The translations under genes and the position numbers were made by a program. A stretch of 64,000 nucleotides of DNA from JAXMHQ01 sp046346665 (GTDB taxonomy: Bacteria; Verrucomicrobiota; Verrucomicrobiia; Limisphaerales; JAXMHQ01). Within the stretch, counting starts at the first letter, position 1. Every line of letters begins with the position of its first letter. This document shows positions 1 through 8,580 of this stretch, one piece after another. The notes below the pieces were generated by a model that searched no databases, was not told where the DNA came from, and saw only the letters and a list, made by a program, of their open reading frames with translations. The stretch spans positions 41,706-105,705 of the forward strand of contig JAXMHQ010000018.1 of the NCBI GenBank assembly GCA_046346665.1, in the 5' to 3' direction.

Positions 1-237
1 TTCCTGGACCGGCTCGGCAAGGAAAACGTCTGCGCCAACATCGAGCTGGCGCTCGCCCGGGCGCGGGAGATCCTGAAACTGCCCGCCGAGGCCCCGCACG
101 ACCCGCTGCTTGCGGAAAAGCGCCGGATTGAAGCCGCCCGACGCGAACTTTCCGAAGCCCTGGAGCGCGCTGAAAAAGCGCTCAATCCCACATCGGGACC
201 CGCTCCCGGGAAGCGCACGGAGACCCGCAGCGAATGA
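1..237 (+). CDS. C-terminal end of a probable SulP-type transporter (STAS region), truncated by window edge
   Basis: The first 78 codons are open from base 1 to a TGA at 235-237, so only the end of a gene is seen. The segment 'LGKENVCANIELALARAREI' resembles the last helix of STAS domains that close SulP anion transporters (pattern LGxENxxxxxxxAL). It is followed by a charged, Glu/Arg/Ala-rich helical tail. No membrane segment is in view, so the transporter call rests on this short similarity only. The next gene starts 41 bp downstream on the same strand. Confidence 0.45.
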   Translation, partial: FLDRLGKENVCANIELALARAREILKLPAEAPHDPLLAEKRRIEAARRELSEALERAEKALNPTSGPAPGKRTETRSE

Positions 238-278
238 ATCGTGACCGTTCAACCCTCCGCCGACCCGCCTGCTGAGCC

Positions 279-968
279 ATGTATTTGAACGTGATCCAAC
301 TGGCCGAATCGTTCGGCGTCGAAGAAGGCACGATTCAAGACTGGATTCGCGACGAGGCCCTGCCGTCAATCGAGGATCGCGGCCGGCTGCTGTTCGACCG
401 GGCGCAGGTGGTGGAGTGGGCGGCGGCGCGCGGCCGCGTGGCGAAGGCGGGTTTCCTGGCGCCGGTGAATTCCACGTCCGGCCCCGGCCGCCGGCTGGAG
501 ACGCTGCTGCGGACCGGCGGTATTTGGCGCGAAGTGCCGGCGTCGGGCCTGGTGGAGACGCTGGAGAAAGTGGTGGGCGCGCTGCCGGGCGCTTCGCCGG
601 AAGTGCGGCGGATTTTGAATCAACGTTTGCGCGCGCCGGGCGGAATCACGTGGGCGCCGGTGGGGGGTGGATTCGCCCTGCCCCATCTCCGGGCGCCGGT
701 GGCGCTCGGGCGCGATTCCGGGTTGCTGTCGATCTTGTTTTTACGCGAGCCGCTGCCGCTGGCGGAAGCGCTGGCGGACGGCGCGCCGGTGACGCGCCTG
801 TTGTTTTTCATCGCGCCGTCGCCGCGGGCGCACCTTGAACTTCTTGCCCAACTCAGCGCGGCGCTGTCGCGGGGAACCCTGCGCGCGCGCATGGCTGAAG
901 GCGCACCAGACGCCGCTCTTTATGATGCGCTGTCGGGCAACGACCCTGGAAAGGCGGGTCCCGGGTGA
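279..968 (+). CDS. HTH-PTS EIIA (fructose/nitrogen type) fusion protein, first gene of the Ehr-like operon
   Basis: This 229-residue protein has an N-terminal MerR/excisionase-type helix-turn-helix (residues 1-50, 'VEEGTIQDWIRDEALPS') and a C-terminal EIIA-2 domain (about 75-220). The EIIA motif 'GGFALPHLRAP' places the phospho-acceptor His at residue 136. Family knowledge: such EIIA domains take phosphate from HPr or NPr; here the HTH suggests a regulator and not a sugar permease part. Its stop overlaps the GTG start of the next gene (GTGA at 965-968), so it is translationally coupled to the membrane complex. Target and phosphodonor are unknown. Start chosen: ATG 279, which begins the HTH directly. 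Confidence 0.75.
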   Translation: MYLNVIQLAESFGVEEGTIQDWIRDEALPSIEDRGRLLFDRAQVVEWAAARGRVAKAGFLAPVNSTSGPGRRLETLLRTGGIWREVPASGLVETLEKVVGALPGASPEVRRILNQRLRAPGGITWAPVGGGFALPHLRAPVALGRDSGLLSILFLREPLPLAEALADGAPVTRLLFFIAPSPRAHLELLAQLSAALSRGTLRARMAEGAPDAALYDALSGNDPGKAGPG

Positions 969-2914
969 GTGCCGGCCCCCTGCTGCTGGCGGGATTTGTG
1001 GCGTCGATTGCCGCGATGGCGGCGGCGCGACGCGCTCCGCGATGGTGGCTGGGGTTCAGCCTGGCGGCGGCCACGGCGGGTCTTGCGGCGGCGGTGACCG
1101 TGCTGGCGGGCGGGGGCGATTGGGACTGGCGCCCGGGCTGGCGCCTGGGTGGCGAGGCACTGCACCTGCAACTGGACGGTGTCGGGGCATTTTTCCTCGC
1201 GCTGCTGGCCGGGCTGGGTGGAGCCGGGACGGCGTATTCCTGGGAATACTGGACCGACCGGCGGCATCCGCGATCGGCGCCGGCGGGCCGGGCGTGGTGG
1301 AGCGCGATGCTCCTGTGCATGGCGGCCGTGCTGGTGAGTGCGAATGGTATTCATTTCCTGATAGGCTGGGAGCTGTTCACGCTGGGCGCGTATTTCCTGA
1401 TCACTTCGGAGCGGTATTCGCCCGAGGTGCGCCGCGCCGGCTGGCTTTACCTGGCGGCGTCGCATGCGGCGGTGCTGTGCCTGTTTGTATTTTTCGCGAC
1501 GCTGGCCCACCGGACCGGCGGCTGGGAACTAGGCCCGATGCGCGAGCGCGCCGATCTGGCGCCGGTGTTTTGGCTGGCGCTGGTGGGATTCGGGATCAAG
1601 GCGGGCCTGTTCCCGCTGCACATCTGGCTGCCCTCCGCGCACGCCAACGCCCCGAGCCACGTTTCGGCCATGATGTCGGGTGTCGCCATCAAGATGGGAA
1701 TCTTCGGCCTGGTCCGGTTCACCGGCTGGCTGCCGGTGCCGGCGTCCGCCGGCTGGATCATTGCGGCGCTGGGCGTGGCGAGCGCGGTGCTGGGCGTCGT
1801 GTTTGCGCTGGCGCAGCACGATCTCAAGCGGCTGCTCGCCTATCACAGTGTCGAAAACATCGGGATTATCCTGATCGGGCTTGGGTTCGCCCTGGTGGCG
1901 ATCCAGCACGATGCGCCGGGCTGGGGCGCGCTGGCGCTGGCGGGCGGATTGTTGCATGTGTGGAACCATGGAATTTTCAAGGCGCTGCTGTTTCTGGGGG
2001 CGGGCTCGGTGGTGCACGCCACGCACACGCGAGAAATGAGCCGGCTGGGCGGCTTGTGGCGCGGCATGCCGTGGACGGCGGCGTGTTTCGCGCTGGGCGC
2101 AGCCGCAATCGCCGGGCTTCCGCCGCTGAACGGGTTCATCAGCGAATGGCTGGTTTACCTGGGATTATTCGACGCCGTGGGATCGCGCAGCCCGGCGGTG
2201 TGGATCGCAGTCCCGGCGGCGGTGCTGCTGGCGATGACGGGCGCGCTGGCGCTGGCGTGTTTCGTCAAGGTGTGCAGCGTCGTGTTCCTCGGCAGCCCGC
2301 GGTCTGACGCGGCGGCGAAGGCGCACGAGGCCGGTCCGTGGATGCGGATTCCGATGGCGGGGCTGGCGGCGATGTGTGTGGCGATCGGGATTGCGCCGGC
2401 GTTTTTCTGGCCGGCGGTGGCGCGTGCGGCAGCGGCGTGGCGGCCCGGCTGGTTCAGCCCGGAGCTGCCCCCGGCGCTGGCGATGCTGGGAGCCTGCAAC
2501 GCCGTGTTTGCCATCCTGGCGATTGCAGCCGTACTGCTGCTGAGGGGGCGCGTGCGGCGCAACGGCCTGGTGCGGTCCGTGACCTGGGATTGCGGCTACG
2601 CCCGGCCCGAGGCGCGGATGCAATACACCGCGGGTTCGTTCGCCGGCATTTTGACCGGTTGGTTCTCCTGGATCCTGCGTCCCGCGGTCCACCGGGTTCC
2701 GCCGGACGGCATTTTACCTTCTGGCGCCGTTTGCGAGGAGCACACTCCGGAGACGGTCCTGGAGAAAGTGGTGGAGCCTGCCGCGGCTGCGGTCATGGCA
2801 GTGTCCGTAGCGGTGCGGCGCCTGCAGCACGGCCGGCTGCAGGCCTATATTCTCTACCTGGTGCTGGGCCTGATCGCGCTGCTGATCCTGTCGTTCGCGG
2901 GAGGCAATTCATGA
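965..2914 (+). CDS. hyfB: Hydrogenase-4 component B / NuoL-M-like proton-translocating subunit
   Basis: This 649-residue polytopic membrane protein belongs to the NuoL/NuoM/MrpA antiporter-like family, HyfB type. The conserved core 'LPLHIWLPSAHANAPSHVSA' followed by 'GVAIKMGIFG' carries the Lys and His of the proton channel, and 'HDLKRLLAYHSVENIGII' is another family block. The start is GTG at 965 overlapping the EIIA stop. The stop (2912-2914) overlaps the ATG of the hyfC-like gene at 2911. In the complex it should provide proton or sodium translocation through the cytoplasmic membrane. Confidence 0.88.
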   Translation: MSAGPLLLAGFVASIAAMAAARRAPRWWLGFSLAAATAGLAAAVTVLAGGGDWDWRPGWRLGGEALHLQLDGVGAFFLALLAGLGGAGTAYSWEYWTDRRHPRSAPAGRAWWSAMLLCMAAVLVSANGIHFLIGWELFTLGAYFLITSERYSPEVRRAGWLYLAASHAAVLCLFVFFATLAHRTGGWELGPMRERADLAPVFWLALVGFGIKAGLFPLHIWLPSAHANAPSHVSAMMSGVAIKMGIFGLVRFTGWLPVPASAGWIIAALGVASAVLGVVFALAQHDLKRLLAYHSVENIGIILIGLGFALVAIQHDAPGWGALALAGGLLHVWNHGIFKALLFLGAGSVVHATHTREMSRLGGLWRGMPWTAACFALGAAAIAGLPPLNGFISEWLVYLGLFDAVGSRSPAVWIAVPAAVLLAMTGALALACFVKVCSVVFLGSPRSDAAAKAHEAGPWMRIPMAGLAAMCVAIGIAPAFFWPAVARAAAAWRPGWFSPELPPALAMLGACNAVFAILAIAAVLLLRGRVRRNGLVRSVTWDCGYARPEARMQYTAGSFAGILTGWFSWILRPAVHRVPPDGILPSGAVCEEHTPETVLEKVVEPAAAAVMAVSVAVRRLQHGRLQAYILYLVLGLIALLILSFAGGNS

Positions 2915-3819
2915 GGCTTCTCCCTGAAATCCTGTTGCGCCTCGGCTTCTGGCTTTTGGTGGCGCCGCTGATTCCCGGTTTAATCAACCGGGTGAAGTCG
3001 TGGGTGGCGGGCCGGCGCGGGCCGCCGGTGCTGCAATTGTATTACGACCTGGCAAAGCTCTGGCGGAAAGGCGTTGTGTTGAGCCGGACCGTGTCTCCGG
3101 GCCATATCGCGGGCGTGGCGGTGAGCTGGGTGGCAATCGTGTGCGCGGCGATGCTGCTGCCGCTGGGGCCGGGCGGCGCGGCGCTGTCGTTCCAGGGCGA
3201 CGCGTTCCTGTTCATCTACCTGCTGGCGCTGTCGCGGTTCTGTTCGGCGTGGGCGGCGATGGATACCGGGTCGGCTTTCGAAGGAATGGGTGCGGCGCGG
3301 GAGGTGAGTTTTGGGGTGCTTGCGGAGACGGCCCTGATCACAGCGCTGCTGGCGCTGTGCCTTCAGAGCGACAGCACGTCGCTGGTCTGGATGCTGTCGC
3401 CGTCGGCCGGTGCGGGGGCGGCCCTGTTGGCCGGGGGGTTGTTCGCCGTGTTGCTGGCGGAAAATTGCCGGGTGCCGTTCGACGATCCGAACACGCACCT
3501 GGAGCTGACGATGATTCACGAGGCGATGATCCTGGATCACAGCGGTCCGCCGCTGGCGGCGATTTTGCATGGCGCGTCGGTGAAGCTGTTGTTGTTTTGC
3601 GTGTTGCTGGCGGAGGCGGTGCTGCCTCTGGGGAGCCTGCCTGCGGCGACCGGGTTTGCCGTGCTCGCGGCGGCAGTGCTGGCGGTTGCGGTGGCCATCG
3701 GGACGGTGGAATCGCTTCTGGCGCGGCTGGCGCTGCGGCAGGTGCCGTTGCTGCTGACGACGGGTTTCCTGCTGTGCCTGTTTGCGCTGCTGGCGGCCTG
3801 GAGAGGAGCGGCGGGATGA
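2911..3819 (+). CDS. hyfC: Hydrogenase-4 component C / NuoH-like membrane anchor
   Basis: 302 residues and about eight membrane segments. The NuoH/HyfC signature is seen in 'DTGSAFEGMGAAREVSF' and in 'ENCRVPFDDPNTHLELTMIH', the acidic loop region that couples the redox arm to the membrane arm in complex I-like enzymes. ATG 2911 lies in ATGA overlap with the previous stop; the frame is open further upstream, but an earlier start would overlap hyfB extensively. The end overlaps the next gene by 4 bp. Confidence 0.88.
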   Translation: MRLLPEILLRLGFWLLVAPLIPGLINRVKSWVAGRRGPPVLQLYYDLAKLWRKGVVLSRTVSPGHIAGVAVSWVAIVCAAMLLPLGPGGAALSFQGDAFLFIYLLALSRFCSAWAAMDTGSAFEGMGAAREVSFGVLAETALITALLALCLQSDSTSLVWMLSPSAGAGAALLAGGLFAVLLAENCRVPFDDPNTHLELTMIHEAMILDHSGPPLAAILHGASVKLLLFCVLLAEAVLPLGSLPAATGFAVLAAAVLAVAVAIGTVESLLARLALRQVPLLLTTGFLLCLFALLAAWRGAAG

Positions 3820-4457
3820 TGCACGCGCTGAACCTTTTCGTTGCGGCGGCCATGGGATTGAACCTGCTGGCGCTCGGCAGCAGCCGGCTGCCGTCGATCA
3901 TCCGCGCCGCCGCGTGGCAGGGTGTTGTGCTGGGAATCCTGCCGTTGCTGGCCGAGTCGGAGTTCCACTGGATGGTCGCGGCGGTGGCCGTGGCGGCGGC
4001 GGCGATCAAGGGATTCGTCATTCCCGGTTTGCTGCGGCGCGCGCTGCGGGCGGCCAATATCGACCGCGAGGTGGAGCCGTTGATCGGGTTTGTGCCGTCG
4101 CTGTTGCTGGGGGCGGCGGCGACGATTGGAGCGGTGGTGCTGGGCGGGCTCTTGCCGCTGCAACCGGAGCACGCGGGATCGCTGCTCGTGCCGGGGGCGC
4201 TGGCGACGGTGGTGAGCGGGTTTGTGCTGTTGATGGCCCGGACCAAGGCGATCTCGCAGGTGTGCGGCTACCTGCTGCTGGAGAATGGAATTTACCTGTT
4301 CGGACTCCTGTTGATCCGGACGACGCCGTTGATTGTCGAGGCCGGAATTCTCCTGGACCTGACGGTGGCGGTGTTTGTGATCGGGATCATTGTGGACCGG
4401 ATTCAGCGGGAGTTTGACAGCCTGGATTCGCGGCAACTGACGGCGTTGCGGGAATGA
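3816..4457 (+). CDS. hyfE: Hydrogenase-4 component E (NuoK/MrpC-like) membrane subunit
   Basis: 213 residues, strongly hydrophobic, with the HyfE layout of an N-terminal helical region followed by a NuoK-like part ('KAISQVCGYLLLENGIYLFGLL', with its conserved Glu in a membrane helix). Two adjacent ATG codons exist (3816 and 3819). The first gives the 4-bp ATGA overlap used throughout this operon and is preferred. The end again overlaps the next start (ATGA at 4454-4457). Confidence 0.85.
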   Translation: MMHALNLFVAAAMGLNLLALGSSRLPSIIRAAAWQGVVLGILPLLAESEFHWMVAAVAVAAAAIKGFVIPGLLRRALRAANIDREVEPLIGFVPSLLLGAAATIGAVVLGGLLPLQPEHAGSLLVPGALATVVSGFVLLMARTKAISQVCGYLLLENGIYLFGLLLIRTTPLIVEAGILLDLTVAVFVIGIIVDRIQREFDSLDSRQLTALRE

Positions 4458-5890
4458 GAGAATTCGGACTCATCCTGGTGCCGCTTGCGGCGGCGGTGGC
4501 GGCCCTGGCCTGGCCCGGGGACCGCTCGCGCCGCCTGCTGCTGCCCGGCGTCGGCGCCGCGCATGCTGCGCTGGCGTTCTGGCTCCTGCTGTCGCCGCCC
4601 GTCGCGCCCGCCGCGGCATGGGTGGCGTTCGACCCGGTCGCCCGCGCGATTCTCCCGGCGGTTTCGCTGCTGTTCCTGGTGTGCGGGTTTTACGGCGTGG
4701 CCTATTTGCGGACCCGGTCCGAGCGGGGCAACCGGGTGTTTATCGCCATGCTGCTGGCCCTGCTGGGGCTGATGAGCCTGGCCCTGCAATCGCAACACCT
4801 GGGCCTGCTGTGGGTCGCCGCGGAAGGCGCCACCCTGGCGACCGTCCCGCTGCTGCATTTCAATCGAACCGCCCGCGCCGTCGAGGCCGCCTGGAAATAC
4901 CTGCTCATCGGCGGCACCGGGATTGCCCTGTCGCTGCTGGGATCGTTCTTCCTCGGGTACGCCTCGCTGCATGGCGGCGGCGGGGGCGACCTGACGTTTG
5001 CCGGGCTGGTGTCGCAGGGATCGGGCCTGTCGCGGCCGTGGGTCCTGGCGGCGTGGGCGCTGCTGCTGACGGGTTACGGCACCAAGATGGGTTTGGCGCC
5101 CATGCACACCTGGAAGCCGGACGCCTACGGTGAGGCGCCGGGCATTGTGGGCGCGGTGCTGGCGGGCGGCATGACCACCACGGCATTCGTGGCCCTGTTG
5201 CGCGTCCGCCAGGTGGTGGCCGCGGCCGGCCAGGGCGCGGTGGCCGACCGGACGCTGCTCGTCATCGGAGTGTTTTCCATGCTCGTGGCTGCGTTGTTCC
5301 TGTTGGGCACACCGGATTTCAAACGGATGCTGGCGTATTCCAGCGTGGAACACATGGGCATTCTCAGCGTCGGCGCCGCGCTGGGATCGGCCGGGCTTTA
5401 CGCCGCCCTGTATCACGTCTGGAACAACAGCCTGACGAAGGGCGCCCTGTTCCTCAGCGCCGGCAATTTGCGCCGCGCGGCCGGGTCGAGCCGCATGACG
5501 GAAGCGGCAGGGCTGGCGCGCCTGATGCCGTGGTCGTCGCGGATGTTCCTGGCCGGAATGCTGGCGGTGACCGCGTGCCCGCCGTTCGGGCCATTTTTCA
5601 GCGAGCTGGGAATCGTGCGCGCCGCGATCGGGTCCGGCGCGGGGTGGACGTGCGCCGGTTTCCTGGGCGCGCTGCTGCTGGCGTTTTTCGGCCTGACGCG
5701 GCTGGTGTTCAACGTGGTCGACGGAAGGCCCGGGCTGAAGAGCCGGTCGTTGTCCGGGCGCTTCCGAGAAACCGCCGGGGTGGTTGTTCCGCCGCTGTTG
5801 TTCCTGCTGTTCTCACTGTGGCTGGGTCTTGCCGCACCGGAATTGCTGCGCCAAGCCTGGACCGAGGCTACACAATCCCTGGCGCCATGA
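4454..5890 (+). CDS. hyfF: Hydrogenase-4 component F / NuoN-M-like antiporter subunit
   Basis: 478 residues, second antiporter-like subunit of the complex. The family block 'TKMGLAPMHTWKPDAYGEAP' and later 'DFKRMLAYSSVEHMG' and 'HVWNNSLTKGALFLSAG' identify the HyfF type. Together with the hyfB product this gives two putative ion-translocating channels. ATG start overlaps the hyfE stop; the stop overlaps the following ATG at 5887. Confidence 0.87.
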   Translation: MREFGLILVPLAAAVAALAWPGDRSRRLLLPGVGAAHAALAFWLLLSPPVAPAAAWVAFDPVARAILPAVSLLFLVCGFYGVAYLRTRSERGNRVFIAMLLALLGLMSLALQSQHLGLLWVAAEGATLATVPLLHFNRTARAVEAAWKYLLIGGTGIALSLLGSFFLGYASLHGGGGGDLTFAGLVSQGSGLSRPWVLAAWALLLTGYGTKMGLAPMHTWKPDAYGEAPGIVGAVLAGGMTTTAFVALLRVRQVVAAAGQGAVADRTLLVIGVFSMLVAALFLLGTPDFKRMLAYSSVEHMGILSVGAALGSAGLYAALYHVWNNSLTKGALFLSAGNLRRAAGSSRMTEAAGLARLMPWSSRMFLAGMLAVTACPPFGPFFSELGIVRAAIGSGAGWTCAGFLGALLLAFFGLTRLVFNVVDGRPGLKSRSLSGRFRETAGVVVPPLLFLLFSLWLGLAAPELLRQAWTEATQSLAP

Positions 5891-7368
5891 GCCTCGAAAC
5901 CCATTTTCTGCCAATGGCGAACGCCACCCGGGTTTCCTGGCCGGAAGTGCCCGAGACGGCGCCGGGACTGTTAACGGACGCCGTGGCGGACCAGATCGGC
6001 CGGGGTGCGCGGCTGTGCGCATGGTTCGGGGTGCCCGACGCGGGCGGAGTCCGGATCGTGGCCGTCCTGGCGGTCGACGCGGAGAACACCCTGGCCGTCG
6101 GCCGCAGTCTGCCTGTGCAGGGCGCCTACCCGGCGCTGACGCCGAGGCATGCGCAGGCTCACCTCTTCGAGCGGGAACTTTTCGAACAGCACGGCATCCG
6201 GCCCGAGGGCCATCCGTGGCTCAAACCGGTCCGGGCGACGGACGGCGCCGCGCCGGCGGCGGCCGACTTTTTCCGGGTGCAGGGCGGCGAAGTGCACGAG
6301 GTGTCGGTGGGGCCGGTGCACGCGGGCATCATTGAACCGGGCCATTTCCGGTTTCAATGCAATGGCGAGGAGGTGTTGCACCTGGAAATTGCGCTGGGCT
6401 ACCAGCATCGCGGCATCGAGCAGGCATTGCTGGGCGGGCCGCATCGGGCCACGATGGTCCAGGTGGAGGCGGCGTCGGGCGACTCGACGATCGCACATGC
6501 GACGGCGCACGCACTCGTGATGGAAGCGCTGTCGGACGCGGAGGCGCCGTTGCGGGCGCAATGGCTGCGCGCGCTGGCGCTGGAACTCGAGCGCCTGGCG
6601 AATCACACGGGCGACCTCGGCGCGCTGGCCAACGACGTCGCCTTTCTGCCGACCGCCGCGGCTTGCGGCAAAATCCGGGGCGATTTTCTGAACCTGACGG
6701 CGTTGCTGTGCGGAAACCGGTTCGGGCGGGGATTGATCCGTCCGGGCGGGACCCGGCTCGACGTGGAGGAATCGCGCGGGGCGCAATTGCTCGAGAGACT
6801 CCGGATGGCGCTGGCCGAAGTGGAACAGGCGGCGGGCTGGTTGTGGGACGCCTCTTCGGTGCGGGCGCGGTTTGAATCAACGGGCCCCCTCACGCAGGAA
6901 CAGGCGTTGGAGCTGGGGCTGGTGGGTCCGGCGGCGCGGGCCTGCGGGCTGGTGCGGGACGTGCGATTTGATCATCCGGCCGGCTGGCATCGATTTGCGC
7001 AACTGCCAGTTTCGGTGTGGCCGGGCGGCGACGTGTTCGCACGGGCGCGGGTGCGGTGGCTGGAGTGCCAGAGGTCCGGCGCCTTCCTGCTGGAACAGAT
7101 TTCATCCGCCCCGGACGGCCCGGTGAAATCCGCGCTGGAAACACCCGCGCCGGAATCGCTGGCGGTGGCGCTGGTGGAAGGCTGGCGGGGCGAGGCATGT
7201 CACGTGGCGTTGACGGATGGGGCGGGGAGATTTCGGGGCTACAAGATTGTGGACCCGTCGTTTCACAACTGGCCGGGGCTGGCGCTGGCGATGCGCGGCC
7301 AGGCCATTTCGGATTTCCCGGTCAACAACAAGAGTTTCAACCTGTCCTACTGCGGGTTCGACCTTTGA
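5887..7368 (+). CDS. NuoCD-like (HyfG/HycE-like) large subunit lacking NiFe ligand cysteines
   Basis: 493 residues. The N-terminal part (to about residue 120) is NuoC-like ('FERELFEQHGIRPEGHPWLK'); the rest is the NuoD/NiFe large-subunit fold ('HLEIALGYQHRGIEQ', 'ELERLANHTGDLGA'). At the L1 site, where HycE has CGIC before 'AHSTAY', this protein reads SGDS before 'IAHATAH', so both Cys are Ser. At the C-terminal L2 site (DPCxxC in hydrogenases) it reads 'NKSFNLSYCGFDL' with one Cys. A NiFe centre is therefore not expected. This fits energy-converting-hydrogenase-related (Ehr) complexes or complex I-like chemistry; the electron acceptor is not deducible. ATG 5887 overlaps the hyfF stop. Confidence 0.85.
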   Translation: MSLETHFLPMANATRVSWPEVPETAPGLLTDAVADQIGRGARLCAWFGVPDAGGVRIVAVLAVDAENTLAVGRSLPVQGAYPALTPRHAQAHLFERELFEQHGIRPEGHPWLKPVRATDGAAPAAADFFRVQGGEVHEVSVGPVHAGIIEPGHFRFQCNGEEVLHLEIALGYQHRGIEQALLGGPHRATMVQVEAASGDSTIAHATAHALVMEALSDAEAPLRAQWLRALALELERLANHTGDLGALANDVAFLPTAAACGKIRGDFLNLTALLCGNRFGRGLIRPGGTRLDVEESRGAQLLERLRMALAEVEQAAGWLWDASSVRARFESTGPLTQEQALELGLVGPAARACGLVRDVRFDHPAGWHRFAQLPVSVWPGGDVFARARVRWLECQRSGAFLLEQISSAPDGPVKSALETPAPESLAVALVEGWRGEACHVALTDGAGRFRGYKIVDPSFHNWPGLALAMRGQAISDFPVNNKSFNLSYCGFDL

Positions 7369-7369
7369 T

Positions 7370-8182
7370 ATGTTTGCGAGCGACACGATACGTCACCGGT
7401 TGCGGCAGGGATGCCAGACGATGGCCTGGCCTGATGGCGCGGCGCCGGCGCTGCCGGACCGGCATGGCGGGGCGCTGGAGATCGACACGTCGAAATGCGC
7501 GGCCGGCTGTGCGGCCTGCGCGGCGGTGTGTCCGACGAACGCGATCGTGCCGGCTCCGAATGGCCGGACCTCGCTGGATCTTGGGCTGTGCCTGTTTTGC
7601 TCGGAGTGTGTGACGGCGTGCCCGGAGGGGGCGATCCTGCACACGGGCGATTACCGGATGGCGGCCCGGCGGCGGGAAGACCTGCGGCTGGAACCCGGCG
7701 GACGCGAGCGTGTGCGGCTGGCTGAGGCGCTGGACGCGAAGCTGCGCAAACTGTTTGGCCGGTCGCTGCGGCTGCGGCAGGTAAGCGCTGGTGGGTGTAA
7801 TGCCTGTGAGGCGGACACGAACGTGCTGGGGACGATCGGCTGGGACCTGGGGCGATTTGGGATTCAGTTTGTGGCCTCGCCGAGGCACGCGGACGGCCTG
7901 CTGGTGACCGGGCCGGTGACGCGCAACATGGAACTGGCGTTGCGGAAAACCTACGAAGCGGTGCCGGCGCCGAAGCTGGTGATTGCGACCGGGGCCTGCG
8001 CGATATCGGGCGGGCCTTTCACGGGCCTTGGGGCGCAGCGCAACGGTGTGGAAGCGGTGCTGCCGGTGGACCTGTTCATCCCGGGCTGCCCGCCGCATCC
8101 ACTGACGATTTTAGACGGCTTGCTCCGGCTGCTGGGGCGTCTCGACGACGCCCGCGAAGACGGAAAGCGGGCGTCCAAATAA
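7370..8182 (+). CDS. 2x[4Fe-4S] ferredoxin domain fused to NuoB/HyfI-like small subunit
   Basis: 270 residues. Residues 40-90 form a bacterial ferredoxin domain with Cys43, 47, 50, 54 and Cys74, 77, 80, 84; the first cluster has CxxxC where CxxC is usual. Residues 130-255 form a NuoB/HyfI-like domain with Cys143 and Cys146 ('GGCNACEAD'), Cys210 ('TGACAISGG') and Cys240 ('PGCPPHP'), the four positions of the N2-type cluster. In Hyf and complex I these are separate proteins (HyfH/NuoI and HyfI/NuoB). ATG 7370 is one base after the previous stop. It would carry electrons between a soluble donor and the large subunit. Confidence 0.85.
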   Translation: MFASDTIRHRLRQGCQTMAWPDGAAPALPDRHGGALEIDTSKCAAGCAACAAVCPTNAIVPAPNGRTSLDLGLCLFCSECVTACPEGAILHTGDYRMAARRREDLRLEPGGRERVRLAEALDAKLRKLFGRSLRLRQVSAGGCNACEADTNVLGTIGWDLGRFGIQFVASPRHADGLLVTGPVTRNMELALRKTYEAVPAPKLVIATGACAISGGPFTGLGAQRNGVEAVLPVDLFIPGCPPHPLTILDGLLRLLGRLDDAREDGKRASK

Positions 8183-8193
8183 CAGGATCAATT

Positions 8194-8574
8194 ATGAAAG
8201 AACTGATGCAGAACCTCGTTCGACTTCAAGCGATTGATTTCGACGAATCCAACGAGTCCAACACGGAAACGGTCCAGGCGGAACTGCGCTCGAAGATTCC
8301 CCCGCAGATCCTCGGTCATTACGACCGGCTGGTGGCGCGCGGGAAGAAGGGGGTGGCGACGGTGCGGGACCAGGTGTGCACGGGCTGCCACATGCGGCTG
8401 CCGATCGGGGTGATCACGACCCTGATGCACAATGAAGACATCCAGCTCTGCGACAACTGTGGCCGTTATCTTTATCTCGCACCGGTGCAAGCCGCGCCGC
8501 CGCCGGCCGAGCCGGCGCCGGCCAGCAAGCCCGCCAAGCGCGGGCGCAAGCCGAAGGCGGCCAAGGTGGCGTGA
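8194..8574 (+). CDS. Short C4-type zinc-ribbon protein (CdsZ/zf-RING_7 family)
   Basis: 126 residues. The C-terminal half carries the zinc ribbon 'VCTGCHMRLPIGV' and 'LCDNCGRYLYL' (CxxC, then CxxCGR). Family members are usually about 240 residues with a long N-terminal coiled-coil hairpin; here only about 60 residues precede the ribbon, so most of the coiled coil is absent. The tail is Ala/Pro/Lys-rich ('KRGRKPKAAKVA'), suggesting nucleic-acid or acidic-partner contact. It sits 11 bp after the redox operon and may be co-transcribed. A fold-back repeat separates it from convergent rex. Confidence 0.7.
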   Translation: MKELMQNLVRLQAIDFDESNESNTETVQAELRSKIPPQILGHYDRLVARGKKGVATVRDQVCTGCHMRLPIGVITTLMHNEDIQLCDNCGRYLYLAPVQAAPPPAEPAPASKPAKRGRKPKAAKVA

Positions 8575-8580
8575 GGACAG

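Noticed and set aside
279..968. Calling the EIIA protein a sugar permease component
   Set aside because: There is no EIIB or EIIC, and an HTH domain is fused at the N-terminus.
5887..8182. Calling the complex a group 4 NiFe hydrogenase or formate hydrogenlyase
   Set aside because: NiFe-binding cysteines are absent in the large subunit and no maturation genes are seen in the window.
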